Virus record (IMG/VR): IMGVR_UViG_3300044739_000018 | Coordinates: 62,001-126,000 of that record | From: a virus | Strand: one strand, 5' to 3' | DNA: 64,000 bases | Shown: one piece after another, positions 24,216 through 32,527 of the stretch | Layout of the letters: the number at the start of each line of letters is the position of its first letter | How positions within the stretch are numbered: the first letter of the stretch is position 1 | The notes under the pieces: model-generated | Database searches by the model: none | What the model saw: only the letters and a program-made list of their open reading frames with translations | Told to the model about the DNA's origin: nothing | Program-made: the position numbers and the translations under genes

Positions 24216-24832
24216 CGGAGAGCCTTGGTGGCGTGCCCGATCCCGCATTGCGGCAGGAAAGGTGCTACCCGAGATCCGGTTTCCCGGCCATAGGCCAACC
24301 CGGAAAAAGGGCACCAAGGATCGCGATGGATCTATGCGTGGACACGCTTGTCCAGCACAGGTTCGCGAACGTGGAGGGTGATTCAATCTGTAGGCGTCTG
24401 TACCCGCCCTCATTGTGCCGTGTACCGTCAGCACCCGAGGATGCGTCAAGCCACTGGTGGAGCGCCCCCCAACGAAGGGCACCCCTACGCACGAGGTGAG
24501 CAGCACGCTCACCCTCCTGTTATGTCCAGGGGCGATCCTGGGCCAAAAGCGCCCGAACCCCTAGTCGTCATGCATGCACCCCAGTCGCTACCCTGTGTGC
24601 ATGCGGGCGTCCTATCCCGGCCGTAGGCCAACGGACGTACCCGTGCATGAGCGTGGATGGTTGTCTGTCCATCCCCCAGCGTGCCCTGTGAGGCATGCTG
24701 GGGCATGTACCCAACCGTGCTAGGTGGTGGCATGTGCCATCCAGGGGGCAGGAGTCGAACCATGCCCGACCGTGCCAGTGCAGTGCTCACCCATGGTGTG
24801 GCCTGCTGGCGCGTCCTATCCCGGCTCTAGGC

Positions 24833-24844
24833 CAACGGACGTTG
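24833..24844. promoter_or_regulatory. Palindrome CAACGNNCGTTG
   Basis: CAACGGACGTTG, exact, attached to one copy of the local TATCCCGGC motif. Confidence 0.6.
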
Positions 24845-25000
24845 TGCGGTCCCACCCTTCTTCATGCAGCATCCCGAGCTGTACTCGGGGTAGGTGCAAG
24901 GGGACGCTACCGATCCCTGAAGGGCACGTGGCACCACCTAGCGGGGACCTATGTACGGGCGCGCCGAAGCCGGGCGCTAGGCCCGGTTCCGGACGGCCGC

Positions 25001-25336
25001 CTACTCTCCTTCGGCGCGACTCCACATGGAGCCGTTGTACGTGCGCACCTGTCCACCCCAGACGCGTCCCCACCGCTCGCGCGGCCCGAGTGACGTGCTC
25101 TTTCGGGTAGCCATGAAGTCGAGGTCGGCCTTCGTGCTCAGCCGCGTTGCTGCCTTGGACTCACCGGCGAACGAGTTGCGTGGCGCGAACCGCAATGCCA
25201 GGGGCTGAGCGTTCACGCGTGCCTTCATGGCGCTAACCATGATGCGCACGTAGAACGAGCAGGCTGGATCAGGGCATACGCCACCCGTCCCGTGCCGGTG
25301 CGGCGCAAGGCCGCGCGGAATGAGAGCGAGGGACAT
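25001..25336 (-). CDS. Basic hypothetical protein
   Basis: 111 aa from ATG 25336 behind a strong AGAGGAGG. GVCPDPACSFYVRIM gives a zinc-like pair near the N-terminus. The rest is Arg/Ser-rich. It is the first gene of the leftward array next to the divergent regulatory region. Confidence 0.65.
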   Translation of the reverse strand: MSLALIPRGLAPHRHGTGGVCPDPACSFYVRIMVSAMKARVNAQPLALRFAPRNSFAGESKAATRLSTKADLDFMATRKSTSLGPRERWGRVWGGQVRTYNGSMWSRAEGE

Positions 25337-25953
25337 AAGATCCTCCTCTTGTTTGGCCGCGTTGAACTAAGGGGACCATCCCCGACCACGGAGCGCGGTC
25401 GTTCAAAGCAGCGGCGGTTGTCTCTCCGCCTCCCGGCGTCGCAGCCGGGCACAGCCCTAGCTTAACCCAGGGCATACGGTAGTGCCAAGGATTCCCAGAT
25501 TTCGCATAAGTGCAGGTCAGAGGCCCGGGGGGGGTCCGGTATGGGCGGAATGTCCGGTTTGAATTGCTTCGCCTGGTATCCCCGTACGCAGCGAAGAAAG
25601 TCAAAAGTCTAGAGTTGACTCTAGGGTTGGCGAGTCTGAGGTCTCGTGAACGGACGTTTTGAGATCTGTTGCCAAGCACCGCAACAGGGCTGACCTGCCC
25701 GGACGCGTTCCGACAGACGCGGCTGAACAGATTTCACAAGCTCACAATCGCCAACGGACGTTCTGTGGAAATCGAACGAGAAATCAGCTAATGGCGATTT
25801 GACAGCCGCGAAGGCGCAGGTCAGGGGTTGTCAAGACCAACAAACTAGTTGGATTTGTCGTTCGATCCTATGCCAACGGACGTTGAAATGGTTTTGTCCA
25901 CTTCTCCTGGAGGAATGCTGGCGTCAGGGAGACCCGGGCTGTATTCTGCTGGG
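25337..25953. promoter_or_regulatory. Divergent regulatory region
   Basis: About 600 nt without a gene between leftward and rightward transcription. It carries three palindrome-type sites (25648 GAACGGACGTTT, 25752 CAACGGACGTTC, 25874 CAACGGACGTTG) spaced 104 and 122 bp. A TATTCT box at 25942-25947 lies six bases before the clp-like ATG, consistent with a leaderless transcript. Confidence 0.55.
25874..25885. promoter_or_regulatory. Palindrome CAACGNNCGTTG
   Basis: CAACGGACGTTG, exact, 69 bp before the clp-like gene. Confidence 0.65.
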
Positions 25954-26529
25954 ATGTTCGAACGGTTCACTGACAAGGCGCGAAGGATCCTCGTTGTATC
26001 CCAGGAGGAGGCTCGCGAACTCGACCACAACTTCCTCGGAACCGAGCACATCATGTTGGCGATGCTGCACGAGGAAGACACCATCCCTCATGACGTGCTG
26101 GTCACCATGGGTGCCGACTACGAGCAGGCACAGAAGCTCGTCCGAGCAGCCGTGCCCGCGACAGGCGCGAGCGGCCAGGCTCCGTTCACGCCTCGGGCCA
26201 AGAAGGTCTTGGAACTCTCGCTGCGGGAAGCCCTCCAGCTTGGGCATAACTGGATTGGTCCCGAGCACATGATTCTCGCCTTGGTTCGTGAGGGTGACGG
26301 CATCGGTGTTGCCGTGCTGGAGCAGATGGGTCTCGACTGGGGAGTCATTCGCCAGGGCGTGATCGAGGAAGTGGGCAAGAAGCTCCCTCGTATGCCCGCA
26401 GCAAGGACTGTTACGCTGCCCCACGATGAGGCCAAGGAGCTGCGTGAATGGATTCTGCGGTTCGGCGGCTTGGTAAACCCGCTTCCCCATGCTCTGGACG
26501 CTGTATTGCGGCGCCTCAACAACCTTTAA
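25954..26529 (+). CDS. Stand-alone ClpC N-terminal domain protein
   Basis: 191 aa. It opens MFERFTDKARRILVVSQEEA and contains both Clp_N repeats (FLGTEHIMLAMLHEED and WIGPEHMILALVREGDG) joined by FTPRAKKVLELSLREALQLG, almost a copy of host ClpC residues 1-150. There is no AAA+ module; the remaining 40 residues are a short tail. In the host this domain binds adaptors, phospho-arginine proteins and antibiotics. A free copy could act as a decoy or adaptor for ClpCP protease. It resembles the mycobacterial ClpC2-type stand-alone domain in concept. Leaderless-looking promoter and palindromic sites lie upstream. Confidence 0.92.
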   Translation: MFERFTDKARRILVVSQEEARELDHNFLGTEHIMLAMLHEEDTIPHDVLVTMGADYEQAQKLVRAAVPATGASGQAPFTPRAKKVLELSLREALQLGHNWIGPEHMILALVREGDGIGVAVLEQMGLDWGVIRQGVIEEVGKKLPRMPAARTVTLPHDEAKELREWILRFGGLVNPLPHALDAVLRRLNNL

Positions 26530-26612
26530 GTCAACGCAACTGGGTGTTAAGTCAACGCATCTAGCTGATACCCGGAGCATTGACTACTGTTTCACCTTAA
26601 GTCAATCCATGC
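26530..26612. repeat. Short direct repeats in convergent gap
   Basis: TTAAGTCAACGCA-type units occur twice, followed by AAGTCAATCCATGCCT and AGAGTCAATGCATGCCT. They lie between the clp-like and nuclease-like gene ends. Possibly terminator remnants or protein sites. Confidence 0.5.
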
Positions 26613-27137
26613 CTAAAGTAGAGTCAATGCATGCCTGAGTAGGCGCATTGGTATGAGTTCAGACGCTGGCATGACGTAGGCACCTTTGAAGGTGCCCTCT
26701 GTTGAGATGTGCTTGATGTCGAAGCCGTATGCCCACCCCACGAACACCACTTTGATGGGTGGAGTCAATGTCTCGACCAATGCCAGGATGTAGATGCTCT
26801 CATCATGCCGTTCTCGGGGCCGAACGGCGAGGCGATACAACTCGTGCGGCTTGCTCCTGCGCATCAACGATGTCTTCACGTCGATGCAGCCGAAGTCCGA
26901 CCCGCCATCACCGACCAACGGGTTCTTGTCGATCTCGGCGCGCCGTTGGAAGTACATCTCCTCGGCTCCCATGTACCGATGCAGTGCAAGTTCCCCGAGC
27001 TGCCCAACGAGCTGATCTTCGATCAACGAGGATTGACGGTCGTCTCCTCGGACCCAGCTCACTCCGCCAATGCAAGCGTTCTCAACGTGCGTTTGAATCC
27101 GGTCGAGCGTCTGCTTGTTGATCAGCGTGTGTATCAC
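26613..27137 (-). CDS. PD-(D/E)XK-like nuclease, putative
   Basis: 174 aa from GTG 27137. QLVGQLGELALHRYMGAEE supplies the helical Glu, and GGSDFGCIDVKTSLMRR matches D-x(n)-D-x-K of the restriction-nuclease fold. Two strands follow (YILALVETL, KVVFVGWAYG). Could be a recombination or host-DNA nuclease. Confidence 0.6.
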   Translation of the reverse strand: MIHTLINKQTLDRIQTHVENACIGGVSWVRGDDRQSSLIEDQLVGQLGELALHRYMGAEEMYFQRRAEIDKNPLVGDGGSDFGCIDVKTSLMRRSKPHELYRLAVRPRERHDESIYILALVETLTPPIKVVFVGWAYGFDIKHISTEGTFKGAYVMPASELIPMRLLRHALTLL

Positions 27138-27543
27138 GGCGGATCCTCTCGATCTCTAGCTGCACGGCGAGGTCGTCAAGTTTCTCGTTGGTCTTGCGCA
27201 GCTCGATCAAGATGTTCGCGAGCAACTGCGCCGTTCCGTGGTCAGAAGTTCCCTTCGACGTGATCTCGTGGACGGCGCAGTAGTAGGAGCCGGGCGCACT
27301 GTTCGGCTCGCGGCAGAGCTTCTCCTGGCATTCGGTCGGCGGCTGCGGCACCGGGGCTGGCAGGCTCGACCGGAGCGTGTGGATCTTCGTCAGGATTTCC
27401 GGACGGGCCAGCGTCATCTTCTCGTGGGCGTACACGATGTCGAGTTCGTCGTCGTATAGCTCGGGGAGCAAGGGCAGGATCTCCGACACCCGCATGTCGT
27501 CGTAGTCCTCGATCACTATGTCCATCTTCAGTTCATCAGTCAT
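27082..27543 (-). CDS. Hypothetical protein
   Basis: 153 aa, acidic N-terminus, a Pro linker, a CQEKLCREP...YYCAVH motif like a phage zinc knuckle, then a long helix (LANILIELRKTNEKLDDLAV). Overlaps the nuclease-like gene by 56 nt. Confidence 0.65.
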   Translation of the reverse strand: MTDELKMDIVIEDYDDMRVSEILPLLPELYDDELDIVYAHEKMTLARPEILTKIHTLRSSLPAPVPQPPTECQEKLCREPNSAPGSYYCAVHEITSKGTSDHGTAQLLANILIELRKTNEKLDDLAVQLEIERIRRDTHADQQADARPDSNAR

Positions 27544-27554
27544 CGTGCCTCGGA

Positions 27555-29592
27555 TAGTCGGCGTGGGCCGGAGAGTTCCGGGTGGACCAGTCGGATGGGA
27601 GGGGTCGAGGCTAGTTGGGTCGGGGTGGGACGGGAAGTCGGTTGGCTCGGTGTGGGGCGAACTGGTTCGTCGGGCGGGGTGGGGCGGGGATGACCAGGCA
27701 TGTCAGGTGGTCCGACGCGGGGAGAAGGGGGCAGGCTGGGTTAGTCGGTAGGGCTGCTGTGGGACGGGGCGGGTAGTCGGCTGGGGACGGGTTGACTGGC
27801 ATAGGCTCGGGAAGTCGGGCAGGCCCGGGTCGGGATGGCGAGGGACGCGACGGGCTGGGGAGCGATGGGTAGGCGGGGGCAGTCGGGATGGGAGCGGGGG
27901 GACGACTCGGCTTGTCGGACAGGTGCGGAAGGGTGCGGTCTGTCGAAGCGAGTGGGGTGCGGGTCGGTGCGACAAGGTTCGTCGTAAGGGGTCGGGCCGC
28001 GCGGGGTCGGGCGGGGAGGGTTGGGTAGTCGGAGCGGGACGAGAGGGTTGGGGGCGCACCGGGGAGGGGCGGGCAGGAACGTCAGTTGGGGCGTGTTGAT
28101 GTGGCTGGGCTTGGATGGTCGGCTTGGATCGAGACGGACGGGGCGGGCAGGGGTCGGCGGGGGTAGTCGTTTGATCAGGGTCGGGTTGCGCTGGGCCGGG
28201 TAGTCGGCTTGGGTCGGGAAGGGTCGGGCGATCTTGGGTCGGCTTGTCACGTGGGAAGCGAAGGCAAGGGGTGGGTAGTCGGAATGGGATGGACAGGACT
28301 GGCCGGAATAAGGTTAGTCACTTGGACAGAGTTGTCCTGGCGAGGGGAGACAAGTCGTATGGGTTGAGACGGCTTGGGATGCAGTCGGCCAGGGACGGGT
28401 CGTCATTCGGGCAGGGGGGATTTGGCATGGCTCGGGCAGTCATGCGTCTTGGGGCGGGTGGCTTCGGGGTGGCATGTCAGATGGGGCGAAAAGGGAGGGA
28501 CGGGTGAGGTCCGGATAGTCGCGCTGGGGCGTGCGGGCACGGGACGGCATGAGTAGTCGCGTAGGTGTGAGACGGGTGGGATAGGCATGGCGTGTCATGC
28601 GGGATGGGTGGACCCGGATGGACGGGGGAGGGGGCGGGTGGGGTTGTCGTAAGGGTCGGCTCGGGAAGGCTTGCCGGGTGATCGGGCGGGCTTGGCTCGG
28701 GAAGTCGTTAGGGCCGGGAGGAGTCGGGGTGGCGAGGGTAGTCGGCCAGGATTGGTCGAGGCCGTGCCGGTATGGACCGGATAGTCGCTCGGGGCGAGAC
28801 GGAGAGCGCCGGGGTGGCATGGGTTGTCGGGGTGGGACGGCTCGGGCGGGGCAGGGTGGGGCCGGATCGGGGGGAGCCGGGCGGTGACGACTCGGGCCGG
28901 GACGGGACGTCGATGCGTGCAGGGACGCGATGGAACGGGGAGGGTAGTCAGGAGGGGATGCGAAGGGTCGGGTTGGGTAGTCGCCAGGGAGGGGGCGTCG
29001 GGGGCAGGGTCGGACGGGGTTGGGTGGTCGAGCAGGGATGCGTTGGATCGGGGAGACCTGGGAAGTCGACCGGACAGGGGCGGGCCGAGGCGCGAAGGGC
29101 TGGGGTCGGGTAGTCGAGAGGGCGGTGACGAGGTGGCTAGGGCGGGATAGTCGCGTGGCGTGGGCCGAGGCGGTACGGGTGGACCCGGGTAGTCAGACGA
29201 CTTGGGGCGGGTGGGACCGGTAAGTCGAAAGAATAGGTCTGACTAGGGAGGGGTAGTCGGATTGATTAGGAGGGCCGCGGCTGGGGGTGGTAAGGGAAGT
29301 CGGTGAGCGCGGGGTTGGGTCGACCAGGGAAGTCAGATGGTAGGGCCAGGGAAGCCGTGACTCGGGACGGGTAGTCGTGCGGGGTGGGTTGAGCTGAGGA
29401 GGCGGGGGTGGGATTGGTTGGTCAGATGGGGCAGGGGATGAAGCGCCGATGGGCTGGGCTGGGCAGGGAAGTCAGATGGGGCGGGTTGGGATGTTGAGAC
29501 GAGACGGGGGCAGGCGGGGGATGTCGGCGGGGGCAGGAGCGGGACGGCGTGGGCAGCGTTGCGACGGATTGGGGAGGGACGGGTAGTCGTGT
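27555..29592. repeat. G-rich degenerate tandem array, 5-nt register
   Basis: About 2 kb with no credible gene; the top strand is extremely G-rich. I counted 49 copies of a GTCGG-like core, usually preceded by TA or AA (GGGTAGTCGG). Between cores, GG recurs every 5 nt (NNNGG). Core-to-core distances are mostly 32/33, 37/38, 42/43 or 47/48, i.e. 2 or 3 modulo 5 in 43 of 48 intervals by hand count. Antisense frames through it are Pro-rich by-products. Candidate roles are a G-quadruplex or R-loop zone, a replication or partition locus, or a C-rich Rho-loading leader on the other strand. Confidence 0.85.
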
Positions 29593-29639
29593 ACCGGGAG
29601 TAACCCGGGTCCAAGTTGCCAAGTTCGTTGTTGCAGAAC

Positions 29640-29665
29640 GAACGAGACCGGCTACCCCGAAGGGT
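29640..29665 (-). terminator. Hairpin, possible terminator
   Basis: GGCTACCC-CGAA-GGGTAGCC, an 8-bp stem with a tetraloop, lies just downstream of the leftward gene at 29706 and before the G-rich array. Confidence 0.55.
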
Positions 29666-29705
29666 AGCCCGTCACGTTCAGCCTTTCAAGAGCAAGTTCT
29701 TTTCC

Positions 29706-29912
29706 TCAACGTTTGTTGAGAAGGCGGTGCAAGGCCCGAATGCTCTCAGGCCACTCGTCGTTGGGGAACACGTCGGACAGCGGCTCGCATGACAGCACAC
29801 GGAAGCACGCCTTCTGGCAGCGGTGATGGCACCAGCCGTCGTCCGGGCAGTGCCAGATGGTGTGCATGTCGTCGGTCGGGTCCCGGCCTACCTGCGGCGC
29901 TTCCGTTGCCAT
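29706..29912 (-). CDS. Cys/His-rich hypothetical protein
   Basis: 68 aa. IWHCPDDGWCHHRCQKACF gives a compact zinc set. The gene ends CTC-AAC-AAA-CGT-TGA, the same palindromic end seen at 21420. Confidence 0.65.
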   Translation of the reverse strand: MATEAPQVGRDPTDDMHTIWHCPDDGWCHHRCQKACFRVLSCEPLSDVFPNDEWPESIRALHRLLNKR

Positions 29913-30100
29913 TCTTCCCTTGCCTTCTCCAGCGTCTGGCCCTCCGACTTGCTGCCGAACCTGCGGGCAGGGTCATCGGGATCGGGGAAGACCCCGCAAC
30001 GACCACACCGCCCGGACCCATGGAATCGCACGATGGGCCAGACGGTGCAGTCGCACGCGATGAAGTCGATCCCGAAATCATCGAGCGGGTACTCGGCCAT
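29888..30100 (-). CDS. Small zinc-site hypothetical protein
   Basis: 70 aa from ATG 30100 (TAATG junction with the upstream gene). ACDCTVWPI and GRCGRCGVF are Cys pairs; Arg-rich C-terminus. Confidence 0.65.
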   Translation of the reverse strand: MAEYPLDDFGIDFIACDCTVWPIVRFHGSGRCGRCGVFPDPDDPARRFGSKSEGQTLEKAREEWQRKRRR

Positions 30101-30756
30101 TACAGCTTGGCCCACTCCACGACGGCGTACCGTCCGTAGCTCTGGCTGCGGGTGGCACCAATGCCCTGCTGCTCGCCGGTGGTCCAGAGATCGGCCCACT
30201 CGTCGTCGGAGAAGTCGAAGTCGCTTCGCACCGAGAACGGCACCTTCGCGTCCTCGACGTACTCCTCGTACTGAATGCCCGTTCCACGGAAGGTGGAGAC
30301 GAACCGCTGCTGGATGCCGGACGGCTCGGTGACGCCCAGGTGCAGGCGATCCTCGATGACGAAGATGTGCTCCGCCACGAATGCCTTCGTGCCCTTGCGG
30401 GTGGGACCCCAGCGGCGGTCAGGCCAGCGGATCGAAGCCGCCTCCTTCAACGCCGCCTTGAGCTGACGGCCCTCGATGTAGAGGCCCTCGTCGTCTCTTT
30501 TGAACCCATTGAGCTTGGTGGTCTTGACGACCTCGTCGATGGCGTCGTCCTTGACCACGCCGCGCTCCAGCATGGTCTTGGTGACCAGCTCAGAGATCAG
30601 CGCCTGGTTGTCGGCACCGAGGGTCTTCTTGATCCAGCCCTCGGCCACCTTGGGGTCGGACGGGATGCCGCCGACCAGGTGATCGACCTGGAGCACGCCG
30701 CCGAAGCGGTTCTTGTAGAGGGCGTCGCGATGCTTCTCGAACACACTGTTTGCCAT
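30100..30756 (-). CDS. Possible RAMP-like protein
   Basis: 218 aa. LYIEGRQLKAALKEAASI resembles the RAMP start-of-helix motif, and the C-terminus GIGATRSQSYGRYAVVEW resembles the glycine-rich loop of Cas5/Cas6/Cas7-type RNA-binding proteins. HIFVIEDRLHLG and the strands between fit a ferredoxin-like fold. No CRISPR array or other cas gene is in the window, so any RNA role is open. The resemblance is by eye only. Confidence 0.6.
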   Translation of the reverse strand: MANSVFEKHRDALYKNRFGGVLQVDHLVGGIPSDPKVAEGWIKKTLGADNQALISELVTKTMLERGVVKDDAIDEVVKTTKLNGFKRDDEGLYIEGRQLKAALKEAASIRWPDRRWGPTRKGTKAFVAEHIFVIEDRLHLGVTEPSGIQQRFVSTFRGTGIQYEEYVEDAKVPFSVRSDFDFSDDEWADLWTTGEQQGIGATRSQSYGRYAVVEWAKL

Positions 30757-30777
30757 GATGTTCTCCTTACGGTTCGG

Positions 30778-31299
30778 TTAGACGGATTCCTGCGTGATGC
30801 TTTGGTACAGCCGGGTGAACTCCTCGTCGGAGATCACGTCCTTGACGGTCTTGCCGGTCGGGACCTGCTTGGCAAGCTGCTTGAAGAACATGGCCTCCAT
30901 CGAGAGCCTCGCGGCCTGGCTGCCATAGCTCGTGGCGACATAGCTCAGATCGGCGTTCGTCATGTCGCCCACCTGCCGCCTGGTGTTGCTGTCGTCGATG
31001 ACATACATCTGCGACAGCGGGTTCTCGCCCGCCCTGACCGCGGCCACGAAGTTGTCAAACTTCTCGGCACGCATGAGCTGGCGGGCCTCGGCCCGACGCT
31101 TCGCCAAGGTGTGGCTGGCGACCTCACGGAGCTGACCGAGGGCCAGGTCGTGCTGCCACTCCGACAGATGCTCCGGTGCATGCTCCTCCAGCCAAGCGAG
31201 GGCCTTCTCGGCAACCTCTCGGCTGGTGAAGTCACCATGCTCGGGGATGGCCTGCTCCACCGCGTTCTTCACGATGATCGCTGGCCGAATGTCGTCCAT
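30778..31299 (-). CDS. Helical hypothetical protein
   Basis: 173 aa from ATG 31299, all-helical with an N-terminal block like a structure-specific or anti-restriction protein (REVAEKALAWLEEHAPEHLS). Family not recognised. Confidence 0.7.
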   Translation of the reverse strand: MDDIRPAIIVKNAVEQAIPEHGDFTSREVAEKALAWLEEHAPEHLSEWQHDLALGQLREVASHTLAKRRAEARQLMRAEKFDNFVAAVRAGENPLSQMYVIDDSNTRRQVGDMTNADLSYVATSYGSQAARLSMEAMFFKQLAKQVPTGKTVKDVISDEEFTRLYQSITQESV

Positions 31300-31396
31300 G
31301 GTCCTCCTCCTAATTACGGTGTGGTTGGTGCTGCGGAGAGGCAAGGTACATCCATAAGGAGTAGAAGTCAAGAGGCAATATGTCCAGAGACGCGAA

Positions 31397-31422
31397 GAAG
31401 GGGCCGGTTTCCCGACCCCTTC
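31397..31422 (-). terminator. Hairpin terminator candidate
   Basis: GAAGGGG...CCCCTTC with an inner CGG/CCG pair and TTT loop, in the gap after the ParB-like gene. Confidence 0.55.
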
Positions 31423-31449
31423 TAGCGCATCCTCCCGTAGAAAGGGAGA

Positions 31450-32289
31450 TCAGGTGGTCACCGGCTTGGCAACCTTGCTTGCCTTGACGATGGCCTTCTT
31501 CGTGGGCTTGGCACCGCGGAGCCGACCGTGCCGAGTGAAGGGGTCGCGCAGACGGCGACCGGAGTGCTTGTTGATGATCTTGATGAAGCTCCTCGCAAGC
31601 TCGATGTGATTGTTCGATCCGGTGACCGAACGGGTCCGAGCCTGGCTGTCCATCAAGAGGGCGCGCGGGGACTCGTTGCGCAGCGCGTCCGCGACCATGG
31701 ACGTGTCCAGGTCGGGGAAGGCGATGAGCGTCAGGGACAGGCCCTTGAGCACCCGGTCATCGAAGGCAGAGGCGAGGTTCGCCCACGCCGACGTGACGAC
31801 GTTCATCGTGCGCCGGACGGCAGTTGCGCCGCCCCGCTCGTACATCCAGTACATGGCCCGCACGGCACGGATGTTCTTGGCACCCGCGTCATTGCTGAGC
31901 TTGTAGCCGAACGACGTGATGATCTCGTCGATCTCCTTGGCCTTGGCCTCGCCAGCGAACAACTGCGCCCGGTGCCGAGCGGCGGGCGTGATGTTCTTGC
32001 GGCCCTCCTGAGCACGGACGAACAGGCTGGCCTGGTCCTGCGGGGTGTCGGGGCTGATCTGCGCCCAAGCTGTCGTGAAACCGAGGCGACGGAGCGCCTC
32101 CAGCCGGTGCTGACCGTCCCACACCCATGTCGGGGCCGAGTGGTCGTCGTGGGCGATCATCAGAACGCCCAACAGACGCGGGTCGTACTCAGCGACGATC
32201 TTCATGACCCGGCCCTCATCCAGCTCCCGCTGGTAGCCCGGATGCACACGAAGACCGCTGAGCGGAATCTCCTTGTACTGCGTGGTCAT
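31450..32289 (-). CDS. ParB/DGQHR-domain-like protein
   Basis: 279 aa from ATG 32289. IPLSGLRVHPGYQRELDEGR and VWDGQHRLEALRRLG match the ParB N-domain / DGQHR fold, a CTP-binding nuclease-like or DNA-binding module. The middle is helical and the C-terminus is Lys-rich (KPTKKAIVKASKVAKP). No ParA is nearby. It could regulate or bind a repeated DNA locus such as the array 2 kb away; that link is inference. Confidence 0.75.
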   Translation of the reverse strand: MTTQYKEIPLSGLRVHPGYQRELDEGRVMKIVAEYDPRLLGVLMIAHDDHSAPTWVWDGQHRLEALRRLGFTTAWAQISPDTPQDQASLFVRAQEGRKNITPAARHRAQLFAGEAKAKEIDEIITSFGYKLSNDAGAKNIRAVRAMYWMYERGGATAVRRTMNVVTSAWANLASAFDDRVLKGLSLTLIAFPDLDTSMVADALRNESPRALLMDSQARTRSVTGSNNHIELARSFIKIINKHSGRRLRDPFTRHGRLRGAKPTKKAIVKASKVAKPVTT

Positions 32290-32482
32290 TGCCGTTTCCT
32301 CCATGTTGGCGTTGTGCGGACGAGAGTAGAGCACAGGTTGATCACCGGAGTCAATACCCCCGGACAAAGATTCTTTGCCCACCGATTACAGGCCGTCAGC
32401 GGGCCTAATTTTCCATCCGAACAGCGAACTACTTCGATGTTCTTCAAGCGGGCACGGCTGGTGACCTTATGGATGGTCTTCT

Positions 32483-32520
32483 CAACGGTCGTTGACAGCG
32501 TTTTGCGAGAACTGTTAGAG
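32483..32520 (+). promoter_or_regulatory. Promoter overlapped by palindromic operator
   Basis: TTGACA at 32492-32497, 17-nt spacer, TTAGAG at 32515-32520. The perfect palindrome CAACGGTCGTTG (32483-32494) shares its last three bases with the -35 box. The GTG of the next gene begins seven bases after the -10, so the message would be leaderless or nearly so. Confidence 0.75.
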
Positions 32521-32527
32521 TGTCCCG

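Larger units (their letters stand above)
23903..25000. other. Mostly non-coding 1.1-kb segment with repeated motif
   Basis: No confident gene except the short candidate at 24081. Many hairpins occur, for example CTCCC-GCGTT-GGGAG and CATCCGTT-C-AACGGATG. Four copies of a motif near TATCCCGGC-N3-4-AGGCCAACGGACG lie at about 24093, 24279, 24612 and 24816. Content otherwise unidentified. Confidence 0.5.

Noticed and set aside
24690-24830. Leftward tRNA suggested by GGTTCGACTCC
   Set aside because: T-stem pairs poorly and no acceptor or anticodon arm can be completed.
27555-29592. Long Pro/Arg-rich antisense frames and Gly-rich sense frames in the G-rich array
   Set aside because: They are by-products of G/C strand bias. 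No ribosome sites, no domain, and several frames are open at once.
27555-29592. CRISPR array
   Set aside because: Cores are only about 5-10 bp, spacers vary in 5-nt steps and there is no constant direct repeat or cas gene.
30100-30756. CRISPR-Cas effector locus
   Set aside because: A single RAMP-like protein without repeats, Cas1 or other subunits is not a CRISPR system.
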